A stretch of 64,000 bases of DNA, taken from NCBI GenBank assembly GCA_900142905.1, contig FSRV01000003.1, positions 558,001 through 622,000 of the forward strand, read 5' to 3'. The notes beneath the pieces were generated by a model. That model did no database searches. It saw only the letters and a program-made list of their open reading frames with translations, and had not been told where the DNA came from. The position numbers and the translations under genes are program-made. Shown in pieces: positions 32,604-41,531 of this stretch; within the stretch, counting starts at the first letter, position 1, and each line of letters opens with the position of its first letter. Source of the stretch: Burkholderia sp. GAS332. Its GTDB lineage: Bacteria > Pseudomonadota > Gammaproteobacteria > Burkholderiales > Burkholderiaceae.

Positions 32604-33340
32604 TTCATGCTATCGAAGGCCGCCCGCTCGGCAGCCTGCTGGGCTGTGAAGCTCTGCATCGCCGCTGCCTTCGTCTTCGCGTCCTCGTTGGCGACAGATG
32701 CTTTCTGCGCATCCTGCTGCTGTTTTGATGCCGTCATCTGTAAAAGGTCTGCGTTCTGGCTGGTGACGATGTCGAGATAGTGGGTTGTGAGTTCCGCCGT
32801 CGCCTGGGCGGTAGGTGTAAGTGCCATCTGCGACTGCAATTGCGCCCGCCGCTGCGCCAGCTGCTGCGTGTGTTGCATGACGTCACTTCCCATCTGGAAC
32901 AGACCCTTGGATTGCGAATCGTTCTGCTGGTAGAGCGTCGCCATGTCAGCGAACCACTGCGTATTCGACTTGCCCGAGCGCGCTGCAAGCGTCTGCACAT
33001 GGGTAAGCCATTCATTGCCCTTTTGCAGGTCACCGTACAGATCCGTCGCGTTGCTGATCAGGTCCTTGTATTTGCCGATATCGCCCGTGATCTGGTCGTA
33101 CTGCGCCTTCATCGCCGTTGGGTCGAGGTTGACCGCCTGAAGCAGCTGATTCGCCATCATCTGGTACTGATAGACGATGTTCGTATCCTGGTAAATCTCA
33201 CCTTTCACCGCCTTGGCGGCAGTGATCACGTTTTGCGCGAAGTTGGTTGGATCAAAGACAACCCATTGGGCAAAGGCCCCCTGGACCATACCGAACATCA
33301 GCCCCACCACTGCCGCGAGTCGAATGAATGTTTTCTTCAT
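32600..33340 (-). CDS. trbJ: VirB5/TrbJ pilus-tip protein
   Basis: 246 residues from ATG 33340. Signal peptide (MKKTFIRLAAVVGLMFGMVQGAFA), then WVVFDPTNFAQNVITAAKAV, the conserved N-terminal block of TrbJ/VirB5, and long helices with Gln-rich stretches (MQHTQQLAQRRAQLQSQM). It would be exported to the periplasm and lie at the tip of the conjugative pilus. Confidence 0.87.
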   Translation of the reverse strand: MKKTFIRLAAVVGLMFGMVQGAFAQWVVFDPTNFAQNVITAAKAVKGEIYQDTNIVYQYQMMANQLLQAVNLDPTAMKAQYDQITGDIGKYKDLISNATDLYGDLQKGNEWLTHVQTLAARSGKSNTQWFADMATLYQQNDSQSKGLFQMGSDVMQHTQQLAQRRAQLQSQMALTPTAQATAELTTHYLDIVTSQNADLLQMTASKQQQDAQKASVANEDAKTKAAAMQSFTAQQAAERAAFDSMK

Positions 33341-33351
33341 TGTGTTCACCT

Positions 33352-33624
33352 TCACAAGGGATTTGCCGTTTGACGGACACGTGTGTTGTCTTCGTTATGG
33401 TTTGCCGGCGAGGGGCCAGCCGGTTGTCGTGTCAGCACCGGCGCGGCTGGCGCGCCGGCCGACGCGGCCCGCGCGCGAGCATTGACCTCGGCCGCTACCA
33501 TGCGTGCTTCACGCGCGCTATTGGCCACCAGGGTCGGGTCGATAGTCGGATCGGCGGACGACGCAGCGGAGAACACCGACAGCGCGGTCACCATAGGTAC
33601 GAGTGCAACGCGGGTGAGATTCAT
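33352..33624 (-). CDS. Small exported protein between VirB4 and VirB5
   Basis: 90 residues with a signal peptide (MNLTRVALVPMVTALSVFSAASS) and a disordered Pro/Ala-rich tail. Position between trbE and trbJ is where TrbK or entry-exclusion-type proteins often sit, but no cysteine for lipidation is seen. Preceded by GGAAG. Confidence 0.5.
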   Translation of the reverse strand: MNLTRVALVPMVTALSVFSAASSADPTIDPTLVANSAREARMVAAEVNARARAASAGAPAAPVLTRQPAGPSPANHNEDNTRVRQTANPL

Positions 33625-33637
33625 TGGGGCTTCCTTG

Positions 33638-36100
33638 TTATTCGGTGGCCATCATTTCCTGCATGTACGCCTCGCGCCAGTGCGGCACACCCGAGGTGAA
33701 ATGCTTGTCGAGCACGGCCTGTGCGCGCCCATCGGAGCGCAGCGCCGCGAGCGTTTCCTTGGGGAAGCTCGCCTGGAGCATCCGTGTCTGGTTGGGCGTA
33801 ACCCACAGGTAATCGCGGTTGGGCACCGCGTCGGAAATCATCTGGATCTGGTCCAGCGTCAGTCCAAACTTTTCCTGGTAGAGATGCAGGCTGTTTTTCG
33901 CATCCCGGTTCGGCAGGTAGATGATGTTCGGGATGTTTTCCTTGAGCACCTCGAAGTCCGCAATCCGTGCCACCTGCGCAAGGGACTGCGTCGCCATCAT
34001 CAAGGTTGCGTTAAGCTTGCGGATGGTCACTGCCCACACCTCCAGCCGTTCATAGAAGCGCTGGTTCTTGAAAAAGAACCCCGCCTCCTCGACCTCGATC
34101 ACCGTGTACCGTTTGCCGTCGAGCCACTGCGCAATCCGGTAGAACGCGTAATCCATGAACAACGCGGCGGCCTCCTGATAGTTCTGAAACAGGTCGCCCA
34201 TCTCGATCGAGATGTCGTCGGACAGCGTGAACGCATCCTCGACGTGGTCGAAGAAGCGGCCGTTCTTCTCGCCACGCGTCCAGACCGCGAGGCGCTCGCG
34301 CAGTTCGATCGGCAAAAGCGTGTTGAGGAATGACAGCGTCCAGAACTCCGGGCCGTAGCCTTTGCCCAGCGTCTCCACCGCCTCAAAAATCAGGCGCTCC
34401 TGGGGCTTGGTGCAGCGGAAATCGTCGTCTTCGATTGCCATCTGAACCCACTCGGACACGTACGGAAAATGCTTCTCGTCATGCAGCAGTGACAGCGGAT
34501 TAACTGACGTCGCCGCTTCAAAGCGTCCCGTTGCGTCGACGAACCTGCCGCCCGCCAGAACAGTCGGAATGCGTGTCGAACGGTCCTTGTCGAAGCGCAC
34601 ACGGCGCGCCTTATGGCGGCCGGTCTGCGACATGAGGAAGTTCAGCATGATGGTCTTGCCCGCACCGATCGGACCAAGAATCAGCAGGTGCGACGCCCCA
34701 CCGGGCTGATGCAGGTTGACCCGCTGCAGGGTCTTGTGGCGCGTCGGGAGCATCGTAAGCGGCCCGGTCTTTTCGCCTGACTGCTCCGTTAGCCAGTCGT
34801 TGACCGTATGCCCTTCCGCGACGCTGCGCAACGGTGCGATATCGGACACTGCGGGCGTTTCCACGAACTGCAGGCGCCGCTGCTGATCCCAGCGACCAGG
34901 CAGGGTCGATGCCCAACTGGCGAACAGGTTTTCCCGCTCAACGATCACGCCAAATCCGGCGTTACCGATGCGGCCGACAACCTCACGCGTCGCGTCGTCG
35001 CACTCGTCGATCGTGTCGCCGTAGACGATCACGGAGATATTCGCGAAACCATACTGCTGGCCATCTGCCACCAGTTTGGCCAGTGCTTTCTCCGCTTCGT
35101 CCGCCAGGCGCTCGCGGCCCTCGTCGTTCTTCTGCTCCTCCTTGGTGAAATACTGCTTCACCATCGACCAGGGATTAAACGCCGCGACCTTGTAAAACTT
35201 GCGGATCTTGTTGATGTAGGCCGACGCTTTGGTGGTGTCGAGGAAGCGGAACATGACGCACACGTCCAGTTCCGCATCCACCTCCGCCAGCACATCGAGC
35301 GCGGCCTCCTGGAAGCCCATCCACTCCTTCACGCCGATGATCTTTGCGTACCGCTGACCGTATGCGGACTCGAACAACAGGTGTTCCGCGCCGATCGTCG
35401 CGACCGTCTCCGTCAGATGCGTATCGAGCATCGTTACCGGATAACGTACCCGCCGCGGCGGAACAGAGGGATTCGCCGTCTGGTGTAGAAATGCGAGGGA
35501 ATTCTGAAGCTGCAGGCGTTTCATCTTCAGGCGCGTTACCCCGCCCTTGAAGGCATCGAGTACCGATTCGAAGCGCTTGATGTCGGAGGTCAGCCTGTCG
35601 ATGTCGAACGCGAAGGCGCTACGTGCGAGCACCGAATCCTTGATCGTCTCGAAAATCGCGACCGGAACGGACTTCCCGCCCACCGTCATGTGGTACGCAA
35701 CCTTCTCGAACACCTTGTTGATACCGGTCTCCGGCGTGTACGCGAGCGCTACCGAATGCGCGTTGCGGAAGTACTTCCCGCTCGCGACATGCTTGCGGTT
35801 AATCGCGTCGACGCGGTCATCGATCGAGGCCGCGAAGGTCCCGTCGATCTCTCCCTTGATGCGGCGGTGCGACAGCCGCCACCATGCTGTAACGCGATGG
35901 TCGAAGTTCTTGCACGCGTGGTCGAGATTGTCGCGCGCGGCCGAGATATCGGACGTGATCGGACTGTCGGCATCGATGCCGTCGAACGTGTACACGCTCA
36001 GCAACGACCCATCCTTGACCAGAATCAGTTCCGGCGTGACCATCGTCGCCCACGGCGCGATCTCCTGGATCGCGCGTTTCGTGAATTTCTTCTTCAGCAT
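33638..36100 (-). CDS. trbE: VirB4/TrbE secretion ATPase
   Basis: 820 residues. The N-terminal domain (IAPWATMVTPELILVKDGS) and C-terminal RecA-like domain match VirB4. Walker A GPIGAGKTIMLN is in the second half, Walker B reads TVIEVEEAGFF, followed by the VirB4-specific stretch TLMMATQSLAQVAR. Hexameric ATPase at the cytoplasmic base of the channel. The start overlaps the end of trbD by seven bases. Confidence 0.92.
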   Translation of the reverse strand: MLKKKFTKRAIQEIAPWATMVTPELILVKDGSLLSVYTFDGIDADSPITSDISAARDNLDHACKNFDHRVTAWWRLSHRRIKGEIDGTFAASIDDRVDAINRKHVASGKYFRNAHSVALAYTPETGINKVFEKVAYHMTVGGKSVPVAIFETIKDSVLARSAFAFDIDRLTSDIKRFESVLDAFKGGVTRLKMKRLQLQNSLAFLHQTANPSVPPRRVRYPVTMLDTHLTETVATIGAEHLLFESAYGQRYAKIIGVKEWMGFQEAALDVLAEVDAELDVCVMFRFLDTTKASAYINKIRKFYKVAAFNPWSMVKQYFTKEEQKNDEGRERLADEAEKALAKLVADGQQYGFANISVIVYGDTIDECDDATREVVGRIGNAGFGVIVERENLFASWASTLPGRWDQQRRLQFVETPAVSDIAPLRSVAEGHTVNDWLTEQSGEKTGPLTMLPTRHKTLQRVNLHQPGGASHLLILGPIGAGKTIMLNFLMSQTGRHKARRVRFDKDRSTRIPTVLAGGRFVDATGRFEAATSVNPLSLLHDEKHFPYVSEWVQMAIEDDDFRCTKPQERLIFEAVETLGKGYGPEFWTLSFLNTLLPIELRERLAVWTRGEKNGRFFDHVEDAFTLSDDISIEMGDLFQNYQEAAALFMDYAFYRIAQWLDGKRYTVIEVEEAGFFFKNQRFYERLEVWAVTIRKLNATLMMATQSLAQVARIADFEVLKENIPNIIYLPNRDAKNSLHLYQEKFGLTLDQIQMISDAVPNRDYLWVTPNQTRMLQASFPKETLAALRSDGRAQAVLDKHFTSGVPHWREAYMQEMMATE

Positions 36101-36405
36101 GGAAGATCCTGATCAAACCCATAGGGCCGCTTGAAGCGTGCCGCGAACTTCGTGGTAGGCACCGGCTCGTAGACGTCCGGGTAGCGGTTATAGACCAGCA
36201 TGACGAGCCGCCACCACGGGTCCTTCGATGTTTTCCAGCGCAGCAGCCAGTGCAGACCTACACCGACGACCAGGAATGCGGGCGTCGTACTGCTGTAGCA
36301 AAGCAGGATCGTTAGAGTGCCGCTCGCGATCGCGAGTCCGCGATCAGCCCCGCCGATCTGGCGCGGCAACGAAAGCGAGCGACTGACTTTGGTCCGCTTA
36401 CGCAC
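36094..36405 (-). CDS. trbD: VirB3/TrbD inner-membrane protein
   Basis: 103 residues, GTG start overlapping the trbC stop by eight bases. The basic N-terminus ends in SLSLPRQIGGADRGLA, the usual VirB3 entry, followed by a hydrophobic hairpin (LTILLCYSSTTPAFLVVGVGL) and WWRLVMLVYNRYPDVYEP. Works with VirB4. Confidence 0.82.
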   Translation of the reverse strand: MRKRTKVSRSLSLPRQIGGADRGLAIASGTLTILLCYSSTTPAFLVVGVGLHWLLRWKTSKDPWWRLVMLVYNRYPDVYEPVPTTKFAARFKRPYGFDQDLPC

Positions 36406-36778
36406 AGGTGTAGTTGATCTTCAGGTGGTTCTTGACGATCGGGATCGCGCACGATGCAATGCCGAGCCCGACGAGGACCAGCGAAATGAACTTGCCGATC
36501 GAACTCTCCGAGTTAGCGATCGCCACGGCGCCGATGATGATCAGCACGATGCCAATGGCGTACAGCCACGGCCCGCTGACGTACGACGAGATCAGACAGA
36601 TCACGTCGGTGGCGGAACCCAGATCCGACATATCGACCGCCGAGGCCATTGGTGCGAAACACGCGAGCGCCGCGGCCACTATCGTGCTGCGCAATTCCCT
36701 TCGGCTGAACAGACGCACAGCCAGCTTGCGGATCGCAGCTCGAGCCTGATCGAGTTGGGTGAAAAGTTGCTTCTTCAT
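36398..36778 (-). CDS. trbC: VirB2/TrbC major pilin
   Basis: 126 residues. Long leader up to PMASA, then two hydrophobic helices (GPWLYAIGIVLIIIGAVAIA and FISLVLVGLGIASCAIPIV) separated by NSESSIGK, the standard VirB2 prepilin arrangement. Ribosome site GGAGTACC. Two cysteines in the mature part are unusual for pilins and could bond. Confidence 0.8.
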   Translation of the reverse strand: MKKQLFTQLDQARAAIRKLAVRLFSRRELRSTIVAAALACFAPMASAVDMSDLGSATDVICLISSYVSGPWLYAIGIVLIIIGAVAIANSESSIGKFISLVLVGLGIASCAIPIVKNHLKINYTCA

Positions 36779-36793
36779 TGGTACTCCAGTCAG

Positions 36794-37843
36794 TTAGAAA
36801 ACACGATTGAGGACGTAGTCCCCATCCTTGAAACCCTTGATCTCGACAATCTCGGAAACGTGGCGCAACTCGCCCGTACGGCGCAGATGGATCACATAGT
36901 TGAAGCAGTCGGCAATCGACTTGCGCATGTCCGCGAGTTCCCAACGGCTACCTGGTGGGATGCCAAGCATTGCGAGACTTTCGAGACGGCCCAAAGCGCC
37001 ACGCGCGTCGTTCGCATGGATGGATCCAAGCCCACCGTCGTGGCCCGTGCTCAGTGCCTGAATGAAGTCGTATGCCTCACCGCCGCGCACCTCCCCTACA
37101 ACGATCCGGTCGGGACGAAACCGCAGACACAGGGCGACGAGGGCCTGCGTGGTGACTTCCTTGTCCGGATTCGAGAGGAGCCGGACGAGGTTGGGCACGC
37201 GCAGCTTCAACTCCATGGTGTCCTCGATCGAGATGACCCGTTCGTCGTCCGGAATCTGTTCGCCCATCGCGTTGAGGAATGTGGTCTTACCGGTCGACGT
37301 GCCGCCTGCCACCAGGATATTTTTGCGCTGGATGACAAGCTGGCGAACCGCTTCCATCAGCGCTTCGTTCTCGATGCCAGGATGAAAGAGATCGTCGTTG
37401 GTCCGCTCGGCTCGAGCGTGAACGCGTGAGAACGCGCCCATCGAGACATAGTCTCCAAGCGAGAGATTTGACTCGCGATGTTTGCGAATCGACAGTGCGT
37501 GGCCGTCGATCGCAGTCGGGCGCATGACAGCCGCTATACGCAGCCCCTTGTGCCCGGCATTGATGATCCCTTGCGACGTACCAGCCCTCGCGGTTTTCTC
37601 GACCGACGATGCAAGCGCGTGGACCGCCCCATTGAGGGTCGCCTGATTTAATGTCAGGTCGAGCCGGGTCATCTTGCCGCGGCGCTCAACCCAGACGCTC
37701 TGGAAGTTGTTGATCATGATTTCCGCGACGTCTGGCGCCTCGAACTGCTCGCGCAACGGAACGAACGATTCGAAAAACATCTTCACCGCGCTCTCTTCAA
37801 GAGGGCGGAGTTTGAGCAGTGAGGTTTCGGGAGACTCGGACAT
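36794..37843 (-). CDS. trbB: VirB11/TrbB traffic ATPase
   Basis: About 349 residues; start at 37843 (MSESPETSLLKL) is chosen because earlier candidates are no better supplied with a ribosome site, so it is uncertain. Walker A VAGGTSTGKTTFLNA, Asp box ISIEDTMELKL, Walker B-region RPDRIVVGEVRGGEAYD and the His box GLGSIHANDARGAL are all present. Hexameric cytoplasmic ATPase for pilus assembly and transfer. First gene of the conjugation operon; the bipartite repeat lies 187 bases upstream. Confidence 0.9.
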   Translation of the reverse strand: MSESPETSLLKLRPLEESAVKMFFESFVPLREQFEAPDVAEIMINNFQSVWVERRGKMTRLDLTLNQATLNGAVHALASSVEKTARAGTSQGIINAGHKGLRIAAVMRPTAIDGHALSIRKHRESNLSLGDYVSMGAFSRVHARAERTNDDLFHPGIENEALMEAVRQLVIQRKNILVAGGTSTGKTTFLNAMGEQIPDDERVISIEDTMELKLRVPNLVRLLSNPDKEVTTQALVALCLRFRPDRIVVGEVRGGEAYDFIQALSTGHDGGLGSIHANDARGALGRLESLAMLGIPPGSRWELADMRKSIADCFNYVIHLRRTGELRHVSEIVEIKGFKDGDYVLNRVF

Positions 37844-38029
37844 GCAGCTATTGTTAAAGCTGCGCATACCAACGGCAGACCGAAAGAGTCGCGAAATTTG
37901 AGCGCTTTCAATGCGCGGCGAGGGCCGGTGCTGCGGGATCATCTGGCATGCGTCGATCGAGCATGTCGCGCCTGTCTGTGTTGCCGATGCTGCTGTGGGA
38001 CTGGTTGATCCGGTGCCGGAATGCGTTCA

Positions 38030-38082
38030 ACGCGTTACGCGCCCTTAGGCGCTAAGCTCACGAAAATCGGATATCTTTCCGG
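38030..38082. repeat. Bipartite repeat, copy 2, between trbB and the DUF3268-type gene
   Basis: Second copy of the repeat at 26799, 24 of 28 bases identical in the first part (38030-38057), then the same 18-base spacing to TTTCCGG. It occupies the 298-base divergent intergenic region 37844-38141, where the trbB operon and a plus-strand unit both need promoters. Confidence 0.6.
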
Positions 38083-38141
38083 TTTAAACCATCCGTTTTC
38101 CGTGTAATGGCCGCTCACCTCTCGAACTGGAGATTCACGCC

Positions 38142-38600
38142 TTGCGCGTCGGACGCCCTGTTAAAGCTCTCCCTCAACCCGACTGCGACTATTGCGGAAA
38201 GCGCGCGCTGCTAGCCCGCGCAGGTGACGAGGCCTACCCATACCGCGAGGACCACGGCGCGTTCTGGATCTGCACCGCGTGTCAGGCGTGGATTGGTGTT
38301 CACTCGCGCAGTACGCGCAATGTGCCGTTGGGGCGCCTGGCCGACGGCGCGCTTCGAGATGCAAAGAGTCGCCTGCACGACGCGCTCGAGCCGCTCGTCG
38401 CCGGGAAGATCAGGCGGGACCGCGTCAACCCGTTCGAAGCCCGCGCGAAAGCCATTCGCTGGGCCGCCGGCGAACTTGGCTTCGACCCGCTGCCCGCATC
38501 GATTCACAACCTGTCGCTCGAGCAGTGCGAGCAGGCGATCCGGTACGTCGAAGCATTCATCGCGCATCGCCGGTCCGGCTCACCCGACGAACGCGCTTAA
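38142..38600 (+). CDS. DUF3268-type zinc-finger protein
   Basis: 152 residues from a TTG start behind GGAGATTCACGCC. Two CxxC pairs, CDYCG near the start and CTACQAW further on, with HSRSTRNVPLGRLADGALRDAK, match the DUF3268 zinc-finger family of burkholderial elements. The C-terminal half is helical. Likely nucleic-acid binding; exact role unknown. Confidence 0.7.
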   Translation: MRVGRPVKALPQPDCDYCGKRALLARAGDEAYPYREDHGAFWICTACQAWIGVHSRSTRNVPLGRLADGALRDAKSRLHDALEPLVAGKIRRDRVNPFEARAKAIRWAAGELGFDPLPASIHNLSLEQCEQAIRYVEAFIAHRRSGSPDERA

Positions 38601-38654
38601 GCGACGTGTCCCGGCAGCCGATATCCTCTTTGCAAAGAACACCAACGAACCCTG

Positions 38655-39119
38655 ATGCCCAAAACACTCCCCTTCTCGCGCAACACCAATGCAGCGCGTG
38701 CTCGTCGCGCCAAAACGATGCTGTTGCCAATGCCGCGCGCCACCGCTGACGAGCTCGCGCTGCGGGTACATCTCGCGCTCGCGACGATGCGTGCCGGCAC
38801 CGCCGGTGTGAGCGACGCCCAGACCCTCACCCAGACGATGATCCTGACAGGTTTCATCGCCGAGGCCGGCTACGGGGCCGCCACGTACGAGCAACTGGTC
38901 GTCGCGGAGGCGGCCATTTCCGCTGCGTTCGACCGTGGCCGCGACACGGGTGAATGGCAGCTCGATGAGGGTGCCGCAAGTCTGTTCGCCGCCATCGTCA
39001 CAACCTACGATGAGCAGCTGCGCCGCGCTCCGCTTTGGGCGATCGCCGAGGCGAGCGACCGGCTCGACCGCTTCCAGGCAGGCGAGGCGTTTCAACGAAC
39101 TGACCGGAAGCTGGCGTGA
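38655..39119 (+). CDS. Hypothetical helical protein, 154 aa
   Basis: Begins MPKTLPFSRNTNAARARRAK (basic), then helices with ALRVHLALATMRAGTAG and LTQTMILTGFIAEAGYG. Similar proteins are sometimes labelled Fis-family regulators in databases without clear basis; no helix-turn-helix is evident to me. It shares a transcript with the DUF3268-type gene and is followed by a terminator. Confidence 0.55.
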   Translation: MPKTLPFSRNTNAARARRAKTMLLPMPRATADELALRVHLALATMRAGTAGVSDAQTLTQTMILTGFIAEAGYGAATYEQLVVAEAAISAAFDRGRDTGEWQLDEGAASLFAAIVTTYDEQLRRAPLWAIAEASDRLDRFQAGEAFQRTDRKLA

Positions 39120-39221
39120 GCGTGTCGCGTTGGTGCGACAAAACCGCCCGACGGCCTTGCGCGAATCGAATCAGGGTTTATACTTACCCCGTCTCCTCCA
39201 TGTCTCCTCCGATATGGATTC

Positions 39222-39247
39222 AGCCCGCCCCTGAGGCGGGCTTTTTT
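39222..39247 (+). terminator. Intrinsic terminator of the 38.1-39.1 kb unit
   Basis: AGCCCGCC-cctga-GGCGGGCT followed by TTTTT on the plus strand, about 100 bases past the stop of the 154-residue gene. Confidence 0.85.
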
Positions 39248-39258
39248 CTGCCTGTCGC

Positions 39259-39264
39259 TATAAT
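39259..39264 (+). promoter_or_regulatory. TATAAT -10 box before the 88-aa gene
   Basis: A perfect TATAAT lies 29 bases before the ATG at 39293, directly behind the terminator. No good -35 hexamer is visible at the expected distance because the T-run of the terminator occupies it. Confidence 0.45.
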
Positions 39265-39292
39265 CCGGCGAACGAAAAACGGGTAATTCGGA

Positions 39293-39559
39293 ATGAAGGG
39301 AAAAATCGCTGACGGTGAAGCCCGCGATCGGCTCATCATCTGGATCCGCCGACGCATGCAGGAATTCGGCATCACGTTCGAGGCGCTGGAAGCGTCACTG
39401 CAGGAAGATGCGGCGCATCCGCCGCTGTACCGCGACGCGCGAGGCAACGACTGGAACGCCGGCGTCGATCCGGACTTCTTCCGCATCGAGGAGAAGCCAA
39501 AGGAACCGCCGCAGCGCACACGGACTGCGGTCTATACACAGGCGGACCTCTTCGAATAA
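39293..39559 (+). CDS. Small protein with an H-NS-like C-terminal segment (tentative)
   Basis: 88 residues. Helical start (ARDRLIIWIRRRMQEFGITFEALEASL), then PLYRDARGNDWNAGVDPDFF, which recalls the DNA-contacting segment of burkholderial H-NS-like proteins (YRD..G..W) but lacks the GRG-type core. A role as nucleoid-type regulator is plausible only. Its 3' end is nine bases from the intron boundary. Confidence 0.5.
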   Translation: MKGKIADGEARDRLIIWIRRRMQEFGITFEALEASLQEDAAHPPLYRDARGNDWNAGVDPDFFRIEEKPKEPPQRTRTAVYTQADLFE

Positions 39560-39567
39560 CCGTGCGC

Positions 39568-41464
39568 ATCGAGTAGGGGACGGGGTTGCCCCCGTCGCCC
39601 TCTCACACCACCGCACATGCGGTTCCGCATACGGCGGTTCATCAAACACACTGGAAGCGCCGCTGGGTGTCCAGCAGCGAAACCAACCCTGAGGCATCAA
39701 AGAAGCTCTTGGGGTAGGCCGCGTTCATGTGGCTCGCACCGGCGTTCCACCAAGGACCTCGGCCATTGCTGGCCGATTTCCACGCCCGCGTCGAGTCCAG
39801 CCCGCGAGCCTGTAGCTTCCTGTTCCGGGTAGCCGGGCGCTTCCATTGCCGCCATAGCAGGCAGCGCAGTTTGCGTCGTATCCACCCGTCCAAATCCTGC
39901 AACACCCCTTTGACCTCCGTTAGCCGGAAGTACGAGGTCCAGCCGCGTAGCACCGGATTCAGCGCTGCAATCGTGTCGCCGAGCTTGCGCGAGGCGTTCC
40001 CAGCCACGATTTCACGCACCCGGTCTTTGAGTCGCTTCAGACTGCTTTCCGCGACCTTCAGACGAGCCTGTTTGTGCCACGTAAAGCTGTAACCCAGAAA
40101 CTTCCGGGTCCAAGGTCGGGCAACGGCGCTTTTCTCTCGATTTACCCGAAGCTTGAGCTTCTTTTCCAGGTAACCGGTGATCGCGTCCATCGCGCGGTGC
40201 CCTGCCGTTTCGCTTTTAACGTAGATGTTGCAGTCGTCGGCGTAGCGGCAGAACCGGTGTCCCCGGCGCTCCAGTTCGCGATCCAGGTCTGTCAGCAGGA
40301 TATTCGACAGCAATGGTGACAGCGGTCCGCCCTGCGGCGTACCTTCCGTCCTCACGCTGACGACACCCTCTGACATCATGCCCGCTTCCAGGTAGCGCCG
40401 AATCAGCTTCAGAACCCGCTCATCCTTGACCCGCCGAGCTACCCGCGACATCAGAATGTCGTGGTTCACCCGGTCAAAGAATTTCTCCAGGTCGAGGTCA
40501 ACCACCCATCGGCGGCCTTCCTTCAGATAGCTTTGCGCTCGTTGTACCGCTTGCCAGGCGTTGCGGCCCGGGCGGAACCCGTAGCTGTGCCCGGAGAATT
40601 CAGGTTCGAATTCCGGTTGCAGAACTTGCAGCAGCGCCTGCTGAATCAGGCGATCCAGTACCGTCGGTATCCCCAGTGTCCGCACCCCACCATTTGGCTT
40701 CGGTATTTCCACCTTGCGGATCGCCGCCGGGACATAGTCGCCGGCCAGCAGTGCTGCCTTGACGCTCGGCCAGCGCTGTTGCAGCCATGCCTTGAACTCA
40801 GCGACCGTGAGTCCGTCGACTCCTGGTGCCCCCTTGTTCTGCATGACCCGCTCATACGCTTGCCATAAGTTGGCTCGTTCAACCACGGCATCCATCTGCC
40901 GCGGCCCTTCCGCTTTCGTTTGCTCATCCGCCGCCGTGCCGGGCTCGGCACCCGGCGCGGTCCTCAGCGAATTCCGTTCGCCTCCTCCCCCGTTGGGCGC
41001 AGTTGCCTGCCTTGTTGCGTCGTCGCTCAGCATCGAGGTCGGATGTCCTAATCGCGTTGTTCAATGTTCAGGCCTTCAGTCGAGGTTCTCATTGGCTCAC
41101 CGCCTTGCCCCCAACCTAATATGCCCTCTGCTGACTTCTGCAGGCGCATCCCGACACCTCTCGATGCCGGTAGCACAAGGCACGCATGCAGATCTCCCCG
41201 GGTATGACGCACCCACCTTCACGCTTATGCCTGTCGGATATACGTCGTAGCGTTCCGTGCAAGTACTGGGCTTCAGTGATATGGGACACCTCACCCCGCT
41301 ACGCCGCCTCATATCCGCTTCCTGTTCGTCAGGCCAGCGCTTTGCCTTCGGCTTCCTTCAGATTCGCGGTCGCCCGCGACACCCTTGCCGTTCGGCTAAC
41401 ACTTCCCCTTGCCGGGCGTGTAGAGGACTTTCACCTCTGAGTGAGTGCGCCCTGCCGGGCGCAC
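39568..41464 (-). mobile_element. Group IIC-like intron (bacterial class C), about 1.9 kb
   Basis: On the minus strand the 5' end reads GTGCGCCCGGCAGGGC (from 41464), a standard group II start. Near the 3' end are a domain-V-like fold (AACCGCCGTATGCGG and its partner) and a domain-VI-like hairpin (GGGGGCAACCCC), finishing CCTACTCGAT at 39568. The ORF for the maturase lies in between. The 5' end is five bases past an intrinsic terminator, the known target preference of class C introns. Bases 41034-41464 form the RNA domains upstream of the ORF. Confidence 0.82.
39642..41033 (-). CDS. ltrA: Group II intron reverse transcriptase/maturase
   Basis: 463 residues. RT blocks are complete: VEIPKPNGGVRTLGIPTV, the YGFRPGRNAWQAV block, the VVDLDLEKFFDRVNHD block, EGTPQGGPLSPLLSN and the catalytic CRYADDCNIYV. 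Then comes a thumb/maturase domain X (LNPVLRGWTSYFRL). No HNH endonuclease domain follows, as is normal for class C introns. It supports splicing and retro-mobility of its host intron. Confidence 0.92.
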   Translation of the reverse strand: MLSDDATRQATAPNGGGGERNSLRTAPGAEPGTAADEQTKAEGPRQMDAVVERANLWQAYERVMQNKGAPGVDGLTVAEFKAWLQQRWPSVKAALLAGDYVPAAIRKVEIPKPNGGVRTLGIPTVLDRLIQQALLQVLQPEFEPEFSGHSYGFRPGRNAWQAVQRAQSYLKEGRRWVVDLDLEKFFDRVNHDILMSRVARRVKDERVLKLIRRYLEAGMMSEGVVSVRTEGTPQGGPLSPLLSNILLTDLDRELERRGHRFCRYADDCNIYVKSETAGHRAMDAITGYLEKKLKLRVNREKSAVARPWTRKFLGYSFTWHKQARLKVAESSLKRLKDRVREIVAGNASRKLGDTIAALNPVLRGWTSYFRLTEVKGVLQDLDGWIRRKLRCLLWRQWKRPATRNRKLQARGLDSTRAWKSASNGRGPWWNAGASHMNAAYPKSFFDASGLVSLLDTQRRFQCV

Positions 41465-41468
41465 CCAT

Positions 41469-41497
41469 AAAAAAACCCGGCTGTGCTAGCCGGGTTT
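41469..41497 (-). terminator. Intrinsic terminator of the MoxR-VWA unit and intron target
   Basis: AAACCCGGCT and AGCCGGGTTT form a stem with a short loop, followed by TTTTTTTAT on the minus strand, 35 bases after the stop of the VWA gene. The intron begins right behind it. Confidence 0.88.
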
Positions 41498-41531
41498 GGG
41501 TAAGAGAAACGGGCAGCAACATCATGCCCAC

